The notes under the pieces are model-generated. The model was not told where the DNA came from. It made no database searches and worked only from the letters and a program-made list of their open reading frames with translations. Of a DNA stretch of 64,000 nucleotides, positions 1-11,536 are shown piece after piece. The first letter of the stretch is position 1. Each line of letters opens with the position of its first letter. Source of the stretch: Curvularia sp. ZM96. Its lineage: Eukaryota; Ascomycota; Dothideomycetes; Pleosporales; Pleosporaceae. The stretch lies in assembly GCA_022457065.1 (NCBI GenBank), contig JAJGBQ010000001.1, forward strand, positions 6,262,001 through 6,326,000, written 5' to 3'. The translations under genes were made by a program, and so were the position numbers.

Positions 1-563
1 ATAGACGTTGATAACTAGGTTACTACTATCCTCCGAAGCTTTCTGTAATAGGCGTTTGGTTTTGACGCACGTCTTTCTTGAACAGACTTGATGGTCTTGC
101 ACGTGTTGGGCACGACTAGATCGGCGTTTACCACACAGTAAACAAAGGCTTCTTATAATGTTGTGCTCCATAGCGTTGAGATAAAAGCCTTATTGCTGGG
201 CTTGCTTGAGCTGGAAATGCTCTACTTGGAGAAATGTGTGAAGAATAACTTCCTATACCCAGTGAGAACCTTCATTCTTATACATAAAATCCAGTCACGA
301 ACAGACATTAAATTATCTTTGCATCTAGTAATAGTAAATACCCTAACGTAGACAATTAACAAGGCTATGCATGGCTAGGAAGTGTAAGGCAGACATCATG
401 TTTCAAGTGACGCATCTAATCCCAGTGTCATTCCCATGGAGTAGGTACGTATTTCCCAATCCATGGAATTTTGAAACCTAATGCGTATGATTAATACTGA
501 TTGCTTAAATCTATAGTTCGCAGATCTCGAACAACATGATAACGTAGAAGACCCTTAGAGGAT
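1..563. other. No gene recognised
   Basis: AT-rich stretch with only short unconvincing open frames and no recognisable motif. It probably holds the 3' flank of the LPMO-like gene that follows on the minus strand. Confidence 0.4.
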
Positions 564-1519
564 TTAACTAGAGCGAAGTGCGAGAGCCTTAACCCTTTCT
601 TTGTTGTCTGAGCCACATAACCCCCCATCGTCTTCAAGTTCTAGGTAGTTAATCTGGCTGTTAGCTGGAAGAGAATCGGCTATGATTGGTCGGTTGATGC
701 CTCTATATCGCTGAGGGTAGCGAATCCACACGTTTTGCGGAACATAGCACTTAGACCAGGTTGGATTCTGTGCATCCACTGATTCCGGACTCTCCTGGAG
801 GTTCGCAATATACATAGGATAACCAGATGGTATTTTCGTCGAAGATTGTGATGCTATCAACCGGACAGGGGAGCACGACATGTAGAATTCTCGATTACCA
901 GATGAATTTAGCCAAGTCCTATTGGGTCAGTAACGCACTGTGATGGGATAGTCTGACTTGCCATGCGAAGATTACCATATCTGCCCCTGGAAGGAAAGCA
1001 GGAATATCGAAAGAGTAGCTTTGATCAATGTCATAGGAATTTGTAAGTTTGCCTTCTTGACCCTTGCGTACACGCACGCAGTTTCCTTCCCAGCTTTGCA
1101 CGACAATCCATGTTTCCCCATTATCGTATGAGAATGATGCCTGGCAAGAGCCTCCCGAATGAGCTGCGCCAGGATCGTGCATGCTAGCGCCAGTCGTGTT
1201 GGTAGAGTCATAGATTCTGTAGATGTACTGTAAGCCATTGCTTGGAATTGTTCGAGTATGAACTGACATACTGAAACGTTACCGTACTTCCAGTATACCA
1301 AGTTGCATGAGTTCCGTGATGAGTCACATCCCTGTGATGGCCCTTGCAAGGAAAGGATTGCTGACCCCAACCTGGACCTTGGTAGTTTGGATCACCATTT
1401 AATGGCATGATCAGCTTTGCCACCTGTGGATCCCAGAAGTAGGGCGCGGGCTCGCCCACAAAGACGTGCGAACGGACGATTGCAATTGGCAAAAAGGCCC
1501 AAGAAGATTTCATATGCAT
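564..1519 (-). CDS. AA11-like lytic polysaccharide monooxygenase, splice-defective
   Basis: Probable secreted copper enzyme of the AA11 type, a family that cleaves chitin oxidatively. The start at 1519 gives a short hydrophobic leader followed by a histidine (HVFVGEPAPY) that would be the mature N-terminal His1. Further AA11-like motifs are FPCKG, AAHSGGSCQASFSYD (second copper histidine) and GNREFYMSC (axial tyrosine). An intron at 1228-1267 joins the first two exons in frame. The second junction fails: the donor after FAWQ (about 957) and the only acceptor (about 919) leave the reading frame off by one before WLNSSGNREF. Either one base has been lost or the site is non-canonical, so the gene may be inactive. 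The C-terminal extension of about 90 residues is unassigned. Family call from motifs only. Confidence 0.6.
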
Positions 1520-1791
1520 CCTTGAAGTCTGAAGTATATAAGAGGAGTTTTTCAGGCTATGGTGGTATGTGATATTAGGCAATGCCTCCAGTTTTATATG
1601 ATGCTCTCAGCCATGCATGTGGTAATTAGTGCAAGGCCAAGGCTGCAGAGGTGGTCGAGTAACGTGGGTGACTTTACGAGGGGCAATGAGTAATTCACAC
1701 GGATCTAATCTTAGCTAAAAGCCCCTAAGAATCACAGTGATGTTCTCTTCACAAACAACCATCTGTATCCTATCCGTTTTTCGTTTTCAGA

Positions 1792-2931
1792 ATGGGACAT
1801 GCCAGCTCTAAATCGGCTTCCACAAAGGATGGACCAACTGGTTATAAGCCATTTGGTGTTCAACTTCCAGTCACGGCCCAGGAGCAGAACAAAGAATCTT
1901 TACGGGACTTGGTCAACGATGGAGAATTTCAGGCTCAGGTGGTCGAAAGATCTTTTCAAATCTTCTTGCATGAAGATCTCCGTGATCACTGGGCACTACA
2001 ATTTGATTTCTTAGTTGCGTTGAAATTCGTCTTCGACCGAATTAGACCAAGAAGTGTTACTGTAGTCTTCCCAAATCTGCCCCTACGTCACCCCACTGGA
2101 GATATCAAAGCCTTTTTAGAGCTAGCCAAGATTGGGACTCTCCATGAAGGGATTCGACTATGGACCGAACATCTAGCGCAAACCGGCAGTTTGCACCTTG
2201 AGAACTCTGACTGGCAGAGCGCTTTCCAGCAAACGCGCGAAGGCTATCGCTTCAACCTAATACAGGCTGAAGGCCATCAAAATAACAGCATACTCTCAGA
2301 AGAGCCTCGTACAGGCAAGAATAGAAGAAGCGCCGCTGAAGAAATGACCAAAACTATTGAAGATGCCTACAGCAATTACAGTTTGGTAGAAGAATCCTCT
2401 AATGAGGCTTTGAAGGAAAGGATAAGTCAAAAAGCGAGAGATCTCCTTCCGCGGTACATGGAGCCTGTTCCCCTTAATTTTGCAGTCCACAACTACGAAA
2501 GCCTGATGGAGACATCGTACGATGCCGGCACGGGTATTAGTTTGACTAATGTTGCACTGCAGGCATTCACAGATGCCAAAGAATCCTCAAGAGGCGGACT
2601 TGGCTCTAAGATCGACATCATCGTCGTCAAGGGCAAGCTACCGCGAGCTCATGTCGGTCTTCTGTTAGAGGCCAATATTGGAGTTCACAACACTATCTAC
2701 GGAAGCAAAAAGAGCAAAAAGTCGCAAATAACAGATTCTCGTGGCATTTGCTTCGCCATGTTGCCGAACACAGGGGATGGTAGTATCTGGCACAGATTGA
2801 GCTACCGCAGCAACAACAACAGGGGCTTTTGTAACTGTGTTGAACTGCCTACCAGTATTTCACGACGTCCTGTCACTGGAGAATTCGTGCGTAGAATATT
2901 GCTCGGCTCAGTGGATTCAACTGCTGGGTAG
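1792..2931 (+). CDS. Uncharacterised protein with a myristoylation-type N-terminus
   Basis: Intact single-exon frame of 379 residues that I do not recognise. The N-terminus MGHASSKS has glycine 2 and serines at positions 5-6, as in N-myristoylation signals, so membrane tethering is plausible. The rest is mixed helix and strand without membrane segments. Residues 180-230 are charged and may be helical. An NGGF-type glycine/asparagine-rich stretch near the C-terminus (RSNNNRGFCNC) is the only low-complexity part. It is divergent from the LPMO-like gene to the left and convergent with the next gene. No function is proposed. Confidence 0.55.
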   Translation: MGHASSKSASTKDGPTGYKPFGVQLPVTAQEQNKESLRDLVNDGEFQAQVVERSFQIFLHEDLRDHWALQFDFLVALKFVFDRIRPRSVTVVFPNLPLRHPTGDIKAFLELAKIGTLHEGIRLWTEHLAQTGSLHLENSDWQSAFQQTREGYRFNLIQAEGHQNNSILSEEPRTGKNRRSAAEEMTKTIEDAYSNYSLVEESSNEALKERISQKARDLLPRYMEPVPLNFAVHNYESLMETSYDAGTGISLTNVALQAFTDAKESSRGGLGSKIDIIVVKGKLPRAHVGLLLEANIGVHNTIYGSKKSKKSQITDSRGICFAMLPNTGDGSIWHRLSYRSNNNRGFCNCVELPTSISRRPVTGEFVRRILLGSVDSTAG

Positions 2932-3016
2932 GTTTTTAATGGGACATCGGGCTGGTAGAACTAAATAGATTCATAACACATATATATGCAACTCCGAGAT
3001 CAGTGAATGGTATCTT

Positions 3017-3664
3017 TCAATTTTTTGTACTCTTGCTAATCCGCCTTTCTACTACTGAGCGCATGGAGTAGTGAACGATTGTCCTGTGGAAACGATGCAA
3101 CATGGTCTCAGGATCATGACATATCTGTAAGAGCTGCTCTTTCTTACTTTCATCCAAGTTTTCGTAAACCACCCACGTAGGTTCCCATTGTATCCAAACA
3201 TCGCCTGACTCCTCGTATACAATATAGCCCCGATGGCTAGGATACGTTTTCTGTAAATAATAAAAGAGACCCTTGGTCATTCGGGCGACGTTCCAGTAGG
3301 CTAGAAAAGCTGGAAAACGGCTATTCGCGTTTGAAGAGGGGGGTAAGCGCTTTGCCGCGACATATCCAAGTAAACCAGGCCGATTTTTTCGAACCTCGAC
3401 AGAGAACTCATAAAGTAGATCTTGGGGCGAGTGTTGAATTGACTTTCTTTCCATTGTAGGCTCCCACGAAATAAGTAACTCGTCTTCGCCTCGAGCGTGA
3501 ACAAGCCACCCCTGATGTCCATGTTGACGAATTGCATGGTACTCCCGCGTTGAAAGCCATGAACATTCCCAAAATACAAGCATATGCAGAGGGTTAATGC
3601 TGATAGCGCCTAAACAAGGCCATGCATCTTCGTTAGTTGTATTGCTTTCAGGTTCAGTCTTCAT
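3017..3664 (-). CDS. Uncharacterised protein with two WEPT modules
   Basis: Frame of about 215 residues when started at the first ATG (3664); the open frame extends upstream without another ATG. It contains two similar modules: one with GWLV...ELLISWEPTM and one with GYIV...DVWIQWEPTWV. Each ends in an I-x-W-E-P-T strand. The pattern loosely recalls the Y-V-W...W-E-P core of chromodomains, but the aromatic cage cannot be placed with confidence. A basic tail (VERRISKSTKN) ends the protein. It lies tail-to-tail with the 379-residue gene and upstream of the 885-residue gene on the same strand. No function is claimed. Confidence 0.5.
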   Translation of the reverse strand: MKTEPESNTTNEDAWPCLGAISINPLHMLVFWECSWLSTREYHAIRQHGHQGWLVHARGEDELLISWEPTMERKSIQHSPQDLLYEFSVEVRKNRPGLLGYVAAKRLPPSSNANSRFPAFLAYWNVARMTKGLFYYLQKTYPSHRGYIVYEESGDVWIQWEPTWVVYENLDESKKEQLLQICHDPETMLHRFHRTIVHYSMRSVVERRISKSTKN

Positions 3665-3849
3665 TTCGCCGTTTAAACAGTAATCTAGTAGCAAAAACGT
3701 GCAAGAGATGGCTTTATTGAGTAGATAGGATGATGTGTCCGAGTTGTGGATGGGAGAATTATATAAAGTGAGAAACAATAAATTGGATAGGTATTATTTC
3801 GCTCGGGAAAATGGCACGCTAATCCAAGTGCGGATAAAACCACATTCTA

Positions 3850-6507
3850 CTATGTAAAAAATTGGAGTGGTCTACCCTGAAAGCTATCTGGATCACGCCC
3901 TTGGAGATCAAGATCATAGGTCAGGGTATTCGAGATGAGATCAGAGACAGCCTTCGGTACCGGTTCTAGCAGCTCCGGCCTCGCCTGCAACACCTCGCCA
4001 AACCAAGCTGCCTCCACCAGCGTTAATTCATCTATACTGTTCACTGACATTAGTGAAGGTTTCAAAACATATAGAATTGTATCATACTCTTTCAGCTGGA
4101 TGGGCTTACTAAGAGCCTTCTCCTCAAGCTCTTCAAGCTCTAATCCAAATTCAGTCGTACTCAAGGAAGGCAAATCGGATCCAAAGCTTGGAAATAGAAT
4201 AAGCAGTGCTGGGTTTAAGGATCTCCTGCCTCGCAGAATATTGTGTAGAACTCTCCCGTCCTTGATGTATTTGTTGATATTGCGTCGAATCCGCTTTTCA
4301 TTCCCGCCATTTTCCTTCACAATTTTTTTTGAAATCTCATTTTTGACCATGTCAGGAGCACGCCTTCTTCTTTCTGACGGACTGAGATTTTCGTAAACTC
4401 GATGTATCTCTTCAGTATGTGGAGTAGGAGGTAGCCTCTCAGAAATACCCTGCTTGAAGCTGATAGTCCGTTTTCGAGCTGAGACTCTTCGTCTTTCTTG
4501 GGTACTATTACGCTTCTCTTCCTTCAGCGCTTCGACAGCACGCAGATATGTCTCAAAGTAGCAATATTTAATATATCGATTTCTGGCAACCAAAATATGG
4601 CTTTCGCTTTCTTGCCTATCCAAATAGATATGGATGTGGAATAGTTTTTCGAAGATAGGTCGCTCTGTGGCTGGATAGGTTTGGCATTGGTCTTTCCTAG
4701 TAAACGCCAGCCTAAGTGAGTCAAGAATATGAGGAGATCCAATCTCATTCACACATTGTAAGATGCGTAAATAACGCCCGCGGTTTATCTCGGAAGGCCT
4801 TAGGCGAAGTGATTCTTGTAACGCTTCGAGCTTGAAATTTCCCAGATTTGGTACGACAATCTCATCAGTTTGTCCTTGTGTCTCTGAGTAGGCCAGTTTG
4901 CACCGGGCATCAGCCTGTTCAAACCTTGTAGGCTTACTGGGAATGCCACACTTCTCAAGAACCGAATCGAGTTGATAGGGCGCTAACATCTCCTCTAGAA
5001 AACGCAGGCGTAAATCACGGGATGTTGGGACATTCTGGAGGGACCAACGCCGAATGTAGGCTTCTACTATCCAAACCGATACCAGAGTACTTTCCATATG
5101 TGGCTCAATGCTTCGAGGCTGAAGAAGGTCAGTTAGTGTCAGGAGTCGAGTGGGTGATCGGCCTACATCAATATGTTCCGTCCTCCATTCAGGGCGTATT
5201 AGCCACTGAATCCCAAGAGATGGTAAATCCCATGTTTCGCTATCAACAATAAAGAATGTTTTGCTCGTCTCAAGCCCTATCACAATCAGAGGTGAAGCGT
5301 CTTCATTCCGGCGTACGATTGCTACAAAGTCGGTGCAGGTACCTCCTTCCACCACGTCTGGATCGAATTCACCAGAACAAAAATCGATAATGAGAATTGG
5401 GCCGGGCAGTAGCGTATGTAATATACCATGGAGGAGTCTTGACGTAAGGGGCCCCTCTTTTACTAAAGGTAATAGGATCTCCCGAGCATCAACACAATCT
5501 GTACCCTCTGCAGTTTCGTGTGGAAGGCGAAAGCCCGAGCGACAAGCGAGATCCACATAGCCTTGAAGTATTGGATCATCGTCAAAGTTTTCTGCGTGAC
5601 TTTGGTTGGTCGGACATTGTTCCTCAGAGTATGCAGCGGCCTCCTCGACGTCACTCTGCACCTCGTCATGTACAGAGGCATACAAGTCTTCGAACGCTTC
5701 ATTAAAAAATTGAGGCGAGGGTAAATTATTCATAATGTTCCCTCCAAACCCTTCTCCATTGAAGAACAAATCTGAAGCATCCTGTTCCATCAAGCCTAGT
5801 TGTGGCTCATGGACGAAACTAGCATGTGGAAGCTCGGGAACCGGCTGATTTTCGACATCATCTAGACCCTCCAATGCTTGGTATGGAGCAGTGGCACTAG
5901 TTTCCCGATGAGCTTGGGCGTTCGAGGCTTCGTTGAGTACCTGCACTGGCTGTACATCCGTATGCTCGTTACTGACCAGCCTTGCTGTATAGGGCGTTGG
6001 AGAGGATACGTCTTGCTCTATGGGATGCCTGAATTGCGATGTTTCATGCCCATAATTCCTTTCAAGAAGGTTTATGTCTGCATGGCTATCGTTGTTGACG
6101 GGTAACTGATTCATCAGAATCTCTGCTGCAGCATTCCTCGTTTCGTGTTCATCATGGTTTTCTTCGTACAGCATTTGTGACTGTGTCCCATGGTCTTCGT
6201 TACTGGATTCAGACTCAGTCTCGTCTTCAGTGATAAACAGCGAGCCTGTTGAAGCATATTGAGGAGCGGATGCGATGCGGCGAGAAGACCTTCGCACCCC
6301 TTGATTAGCACTACCCACACATGCAGGCTGTCGATTAGTTTGCATGCTCGCTTGGCTTGCTCTCCTGATGGACATCTTCTGCTGTGCGTCCTTCTTCAAG
6401 CAGTCGAGCGCATCTATCAGGGCTACAAGATCATCGTCGTCGATTGCATCACTCATTTGCAACCAATTGTCTGCCACACGCTTTATCTTATTAGATAAAT
6501 CAGCCAT
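3850..6507 (-). CDS. Large uncharacterised protein, 885 residues
   Basis: Long single-exon frame with an ATG start at 6507. The first 60 residues are helical. A basic, nuclear-localisation-like segment (RRSSRRIAS) follows, then about 230 residues of acidic, Ser/Glu/Asn-rich low complexity. The part from about residue 330 onward looks globular, with strands such as GPILIIDFCSGEF and FVAIVRRNED. A strongly basic helical stretch (ERRRVSARKRTISF, then SERRRRAPDMVKNE) lies around residues 680-740. I considered a Ulp1-like peptidase but cannot see a His-Asp-Cys triad. The length without stops in AT-rich surroundings argues that it is a real gene. Confidence 0.6.
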   Translation of the reverse strand: MADLSNKIKRVADNWLQMSDAIDDDDLVALIDALDCLKKDAQQKMSIRRASQASMQTNRQPACVGSANQGVRRSSRRIASAPQYASTGSLFITEDETESESSNEDHGTQSQMLYEENHDEHETRNAAAEILMNQLPVNNDSHADINLLERNYGHETSQFRHPIEQDVSSPTPYTARLVSNEHTDVQPVQVLNEASNAQAHRETSATAPYQALEGLDDVENQPVPELPHASFVHEPQLGLMEQDASDLFFNGEGFGGNIMNNLPSPQFFNEAFEDLYASVHDEVQSDVEEAAAYSEEQCPTNQSHAENFDDDPILQGYVDLACRSGFRLPHETAEGTDCVDAREILLPLVKEGPLTSRLLHGILHTLLPGPILIIDFCSGEFDPDVVEGGTCTDFVAIVRRNEDASPLIVIGLETSKTFFIVDSETWDLPSLGIQWLIRPEWRTEHIDVGRSPTRLLTLTDLLQPRSIEPHMESTLVSVWIVEAYIRRWSLQNVPTSRDLRLRFLEEMLAPYQLDSVLEKCGIPSKPTRFEQADARCKLAYSETQGQTDEIVVPNLGNFKLEALQESLRLRPSEINRGRYLRILQCVNEIGSPHILDSLRLAFTRKDQCQTYPATERPIFEKLFHIHIYLDRQESESHILVARNRYIKYCYFETYLRAVEALKEEKRNSTQERRRVSARKRTISFKQGISERLPPTPHTEEIHRVYENLSPSERRRRAPDMVKNEISKKIVKENGGNEKRIRRNINKYIKDGRVLHNILRGRRSLNPALLILFPSFGSDLPSLSTTEFGLELEELEEKALSKPIQLKEYDTILYVLKPSLMSVNSIDELTLVEAAWFGEVLQARPELLEPVPKAVSDLISNTLTYDLDLQGRDPDSFQGRPLQFFT

Positions 6508-6774
6508 GGCACGTTTTTGTTAGAATTTACACACCTTGATCAAGTCTAGGGCTGAAGACAGATAACGGTCTGGCGCCATCATGCCAGCGAATTGAATAGG
6601 CGGATTATGCACGGGGTCAGCAGAGGCATCCCACAATTAAACCTGCTTCATCATGCAAGAGTTGCTCACCAAGAGCGATTCCCTATCTTCCGTCGCGCTA
6701 ATCCGGCCCGGAACGGATGGGTTCACTTGTAGGCCAATAACGCTAGCTTGTTCTGTAAACTACTAGTTTGGGCT

Positions 6775-7115
6775 TAGCGTAACAAGCACGACACTTCGAA
6801 GTGCTCCTGCTTGTTACGCTAGTACTTTTCTAGAGTATGTTGTCCAGAGACTGTGGTTTGGACAGATCATTGCCGCTCAAACTACAGTAGCTGTGTACAG
6901 CACCCTCTTCTGGCCTAGCGTAACAAGCACGACACTTCGAAGTGCTCCTGCTTGTTACGCTAGTACTTTTCTAGAGTATGTTGTCCAGAGACTGTGGTTT
7001 GGACAGATCATTGCCGCTCAAACTATAGTAGCTGTGTACAGCACCCTCTTCTGGCCTAGCGTAACAAGCACGACACTTCGAAGTGCTCCTGCTTGTTACG
7101 CTAGTACTTTTCTAG
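6775..7115. repeat. Tandem array of a 141-bp unit carrying a 47-bp hairpin
   Basis: The perfect-arm palindrome TAGCGTAACAAGCA...TGCTTGTTACGCTA occurs at 6775-6821, 6916-6962 and 7057-7103, exactly 141 bp apart, with CACTTCGAAGTG as an inner palindrome. The 94 bp between copies are nearly identical (one difference seen). The array stops just after the third hairpin, where the sequence diverges at TCTAGA. A lone copy of the same hairpin lies at 40148-40193. This looks like a small fold-back element that was then tandemly amplified. Confidence 0.9.
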
Positions 7116-7219
7116 ACCAGGTCGTTTAAAGTGATCAATTCGAAGAGTCTTTGCCGCTCTGAACCCATCTACTTCATGTTAAAGCTTACTCTGTAAGAAC
7201 TGAATATCTGGCTAACGCG

Positions 7220-9589
7220 ATGGATAATACCTTTGGAAAATCGTTCGCCAAAGCTCAGCAGCTCCAGGGTATCTCTTTGGGATCATTCATTGCATCAGTC
7301 TCCTTTTCTGCGAGCATATTCACACTACAAGTTCTTGCGTTTCTCGTCATCCGCAAGCGATTCCCAGATTTCTAGTAAGCTCAAGGCATTTTATCAGATC
7401 TAGCGCTAATTACCACAGCCCTACTATTCCCGATCATTACGCCAATACACCGGTAAACTGGAAGGAATACATTGCAACTAACTTGGTTCGATTTAACCGC
7501 CGCCACGAGCATCTCGATAGATACCTTTTTCGCCGGTACCTACGATCACTAGCTGTTATATTCACTCCCGCTTCGATACTTATACCACCTATTCTTATTC
7601 CTTTAAACTACACCAAAGGAAAAACTGCTGTTCTTGGAGTAAGTGGACTTGATGCGTTGGGATGGTCCAATGTTGGCCTTGATCAGGCAGATCGTTACTG
7701 GGCCCATCTCATCCTTGGTTTGCTTTTTATCGTACATGTTTGCTGGGTTATCTGGAACGAGCTTGCATTTTATGTTGCAACCCGGCAACACTCAACATAC
7801 GCGGCTCTGTGCACAGTGCTCATCGAATCTATACCCGATGATTGGATGTCCGAAAAGGCACTCACGTCTCAACTCGAGGTCTTCCCTGGCGTAGTTACCG
7901 CAATTTCCTTCAATCGCGACTATAGCCTAATTTCCCGGCTGGCAGAGAGACGGGAGCATTTGGCTCGATCCCTCGAGATAGAGGAGATTTCCAAGATACG
8001 GAAGGCCTACGGAGCAGGCGTTCAGAAACGAAGCAAGAAATCAAAACTTCCCCAAAGAACTAGACACTCACGCTACAAATCACGCAACCTTCTAAACCTC
8101 TTCGCTTGGCTGGAACGTGAAAAAGTAGATACCAGCATAGTGTATCGAGAGAAACTTCTCAAAACTAGTGAAGAGATGGACTTTTATCGTGCAGCACCAG
8201 AGAAATCTCCACTATTGCGATCCGCCTTTATTACCTTCGCCAATCCACTAGCCGCTCATATGGCATGTCAAACCGTGATTCATACTAGCTCAGGTTATAT
8301 GACACCCCGCACAATACCTTTGTCCGTTGACGACGTGGTATGGAGCAATATTAACATCACTTGGAAGGACAGAACCATACGCACTGTCCTTTCGAACACG
8401 CTTATCATGGTAACGGCGACTGCTTGCGTCATACCAGTAGCTCTGGCAGGTCTGCTCTCCCAGGTCATCTACATCACTCGGGTAGTGCCTTGGCTGAGCT
8501 GGATCAGTGAACTTCCAGAATCCTTCCTGAGTCTACTCCAAGGTGTATTGGCTCCCACACTAGTGGCCATCTTGACCAAAGGATTTGTCGTCGCGTTAGA
8601 ATATTTTGTCAAGCAGCAGGGCATCTCTTCCAGAAGCCATATTGACCTCAAGATTCAGGATTATTACTTTTATTTCCTCTTTCTCCAAGTTACTCTCGTA
8701 GTATCACTGTCTGCAGGACTTACCGCGATTGCGAACGAGATGGCACATGGAGCCTCGTTGGCTGGGACCTTGGCCAAGAATCTACCAAAAGCAAGTAATT
8801 ACTTCCTGTCCTATATTCTCTTACAAGCTCTTTCAATCAGCGCCAACTCTCTTTTGAGATTTGATCGCTTGATAGGAACCTTTGTACTAGGCCCAATCTT
8901 CGATAAGTCAGTTACTCAGATGATGATAAGAAGAAAGGGCCAGGACCTCCAATGGGGCACTTTTGTTCCTTTTTTTACAAATCTCTCTTGCATTGGTAAG
9001 TCTTCGTCTTGGAACATGCGTTCAGCAGCATACACTAAAAGAACTAGGATTTCTCTACGCCATTATCTCACCCATTATTATTCCTTTCCAGGTCGTCGTT
9101 ATAAGCTTGTTTTGGATCATCTACTCCAGATCTAGTATCCTGATCACTGAGCGGGATCATGGGGGTCTCTTCTATCCCAAAGCAATCAAACATCTCTTGA
9201 TGGGCTTGTATCTAATGCAAGTCTGTCTTATCGCTCTGTTTCTCCTTGTACGAGACTCACAGGGCAACATTAAGTGTATTGGTCAGGCGTGCGTCATGCT
9301 GTTTGCTACAGGATTGACTGTGATATACCATCGCTTGCTTTGCAGAGCATTCAATCCGCTGCTAAGCTTTTCTCCCACTGCGCTCAACGAGAGTCTAGCC
9401 GAGGAGGCAACGCCACCCCCTCCTTTTCTCCACAAGGCCCTTACATCAATTCCAGTGATTAGAATCCCCAACGATGATCACGGGATCAGTTCTGCTCGAG
9501 CACTGCAGCTTAGAGAGGAACTAAAAGGCGTGGCAATATCTGATACGGACGCTACGTTAACTGCATCAGGCAAGATCCGCTTAAAGTAG
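7220..9589 (+). CDS. CSC1/OSCA-type calcium-permeable channel (DUF221)
   Basis: Three exons, 7220-7374, 7419-8995 and 9048-9589, give a 757-residue protein in continuous frame with consensus GT-AG introns of 44 and 52 bp. Family features are the N-terminal helix ending in RKRFPDFYPT, a cytosolic domain containing the conserved FITFANPLAAHMACQT-type strand, then a block of membrane helices, with QWGTFVPFFTNLSCIGFLYAI spanning the last intron. CSC1/OSCA/TMEM63 proteins are osmosensitive or mechanosensitive cation channels of the plasma membrane and endomembranes. Length and order match the shorter fungal members. The C-terminus is a soluble tail with a proline-rich patch. No defects seen. Confidence 0.88.
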
Positions 9590-10290
9590 ATATTGTGGGA
9601 ACAGGGTCCTAGGATCTGTTCTGCACCAACGTAGTATTTGCAAACATTGCCTTTGGATAATATGATTGTGTAATATAAATTTTATGCTGTGGTCTCTTAC
9701 ATCGCATGCACAGATCGTGCGTTCATGCTTACATGTACCTGAGTCATGTCTTGTGGCGCGCGCAAATCTAGAGCCTGTACAGGAATCCTTGCACGAATCG
9801 GGGCGCTTGGGATGCGAACGGAATATGAAGGAAGACGACCGTAATTGCCGCTTTGCATGGGTTCGGAGAATCGGATGTCGTTGTTATTGGTGTTGTAAGC
9901 GCTGGTGATTAGTAGCGTATGCGCTAGGTGAAGCTTACCGCGTCACAGTACAGCCGAATAGACGAAAAACGCCGAATACGTGATCGTCTCATGTGAGCAT
10001 TCCGTTTTCCGGAAGACCTCTTGAGGTTCACTGAATGGGCCGGCATCCGGAACAGCCAGGCAACGGCATACCTTTCCGCCCCTTAGTGGGCCTACAAACG
10101 CTGACGTGAACGGATGGGTGTCAACGAGGGCGTACGTAGACAGGTCGCTATCTAATGCGAGAAGAATGTACAGCTGGATTTTCTGTTCCAGAATTCTTAG
10201 TCACTCGACTATATATACTACTGTGGTATAGATAGCATACACACAACTCCTTCATCTTGATTTACAGTGGCCTCTGCAATCAGTCTCAGC
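9590..10290. other. Intergenic, no gene recognised
   Basis: About 700 bases between the channel gene and the BTB gene. Only short frames without codon structure occur. TATATATACT lies near 10210, about 80 bases before the BTB start, and may act as a promoter element. Confidence 0.4.
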
Positions 10291-11389
10291 ATGACTCTAT
10301 ACGAGAAAGGCGACGTTGAGATTAAGATCCAACAAACCCAGTTTTTTATCTCTTCCTCAGTCATGCTGGAAACATCACCCGAGTTCAAAAAGCTTTTTAC
10401 CGAGCCAAACGGCACGTTGCGTAAGAGTATCGAGCTCCCTGATGAAGATCCTGAAGCGTTTCGCCTGATGTGCCAGTCGTCTCATGGCTCTTTCATACCG
10501 CAATCTCACATATCGCTACAAACGCTTGTGAAGCTGGCCGACGCTATTCGACGATACAAGATTCCCACCACATCGCGCGTACATCATACCGTAGCGTACA
10601 GTTTCATCACACAAACCCTAAGGCCAGAGACGATTTCTACAGCCAAACTCCTTATGCTTCTTCAGGTAGCCAAGGTTTTGGGCCCTACCAAGTACCAACA
10701 GTTACTCCAAGATGTCTTTTTTGTCCGCCCACTTCAATTGGGGCCATTGCCCACTGAGCAGTTTGCTGGTGGTCAGGATACAGATTGTGTTGTACTGTTG
10801 GGTACGTAGTCTCTATTAGCGAGCACGATGAGGGTTACTAAATATCACAGCAAATCTGATGCTCCGAGGTGCAGCATGTCGCACAGAAGTCGCAAGCACA
10901 CTGTTAAGTCCGCTGGGTCTCGGCGAAGCTCTCCATATACGCGAGAAAAACGACTTGGCTGTATGGATCTTGAGGGGAGAGTCAAGCCTACAAGAGATAA
11001 ATACTCGACTTCGAAGTTTGCAGAGCGCTGTAGATCTCCAGAGAGAACAGCTGCTGGACGCTAGTGGAGCGATCGAGGAAGCAACTGCCGATATCAGCCG
11101 TTATGTCCGCACTACTATGGGAGATGCTCTGGAAGCTGGAGACAATCTCACACAAGAAGTCTTGAAGCTAGACACATGCCATGAAGTCAAACGCTTAGAC
11201 GTCCAGATTGCAGAAGACGGCCGGATATCGAGGAAACTAGTGGATGTTGATGATCTGGACCTGGAGCGCGTTTCTTCCAGCAGCACACAGTTTGAGAATA
11301 TGGAAGCCTACAGCGAACCTATGGAAGATATGCTGGATGGCTATCTAGAATTCGACGACGAGTCTGTGACTTCTGCCAGAACAGTGTAA
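10291..11389 (+). CDS. BTB/POZ domain protein with C-terminal coiled region
   Basis: Exons 10291-10801 and 10851-11389 join in frame (donor GTACGT, acceptor ATCACAG) to give 349 residues. The first 100 residues have the fungal BTB pattern: GDVEIKI, then FFISSSVMLETSPEFKKLF, then SIELPDEDPEAFRLMC. BTB domains mediate dimerisation and often recruit Cullin-3 ligases. The C-terminal half contains a predicted helix (LQEINTRLRSLQSAVDLQRE) and an acidic tail rich in Glu, Asp and Ser. An upstream GTG could extend the frame, but the ATG at 10291 is the sensible start. Partner and substrate cannot be inferred. Confidence 0.8.
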
Positions 11390-11536
11390 GGGCATATGCT
11401 CTGCGTGGGACACGTAATAGAACACGAAAACCTCACACAATATATTAATGCAATACAATTTCATCACGTTCAACTACCTGCTTGGATCCTCATCCTTAAC
11501 GCCAAAAGAAAAACACATCTCACATGATTTGTATGG

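Noticed and set aside
3850..6507. Ulp1-type cysteine protease in the 885-residue protein
   Set aside because: The strand pattern near residues 370-430 was suggestive, but a His-Asp-Cys triad with normal spacing could not be found.
9666..9908. 80-codon plus-strand frame
   Set aside because: No motif and no plausible composition; it lies in an intergenic region with similar chance frames on both strands.
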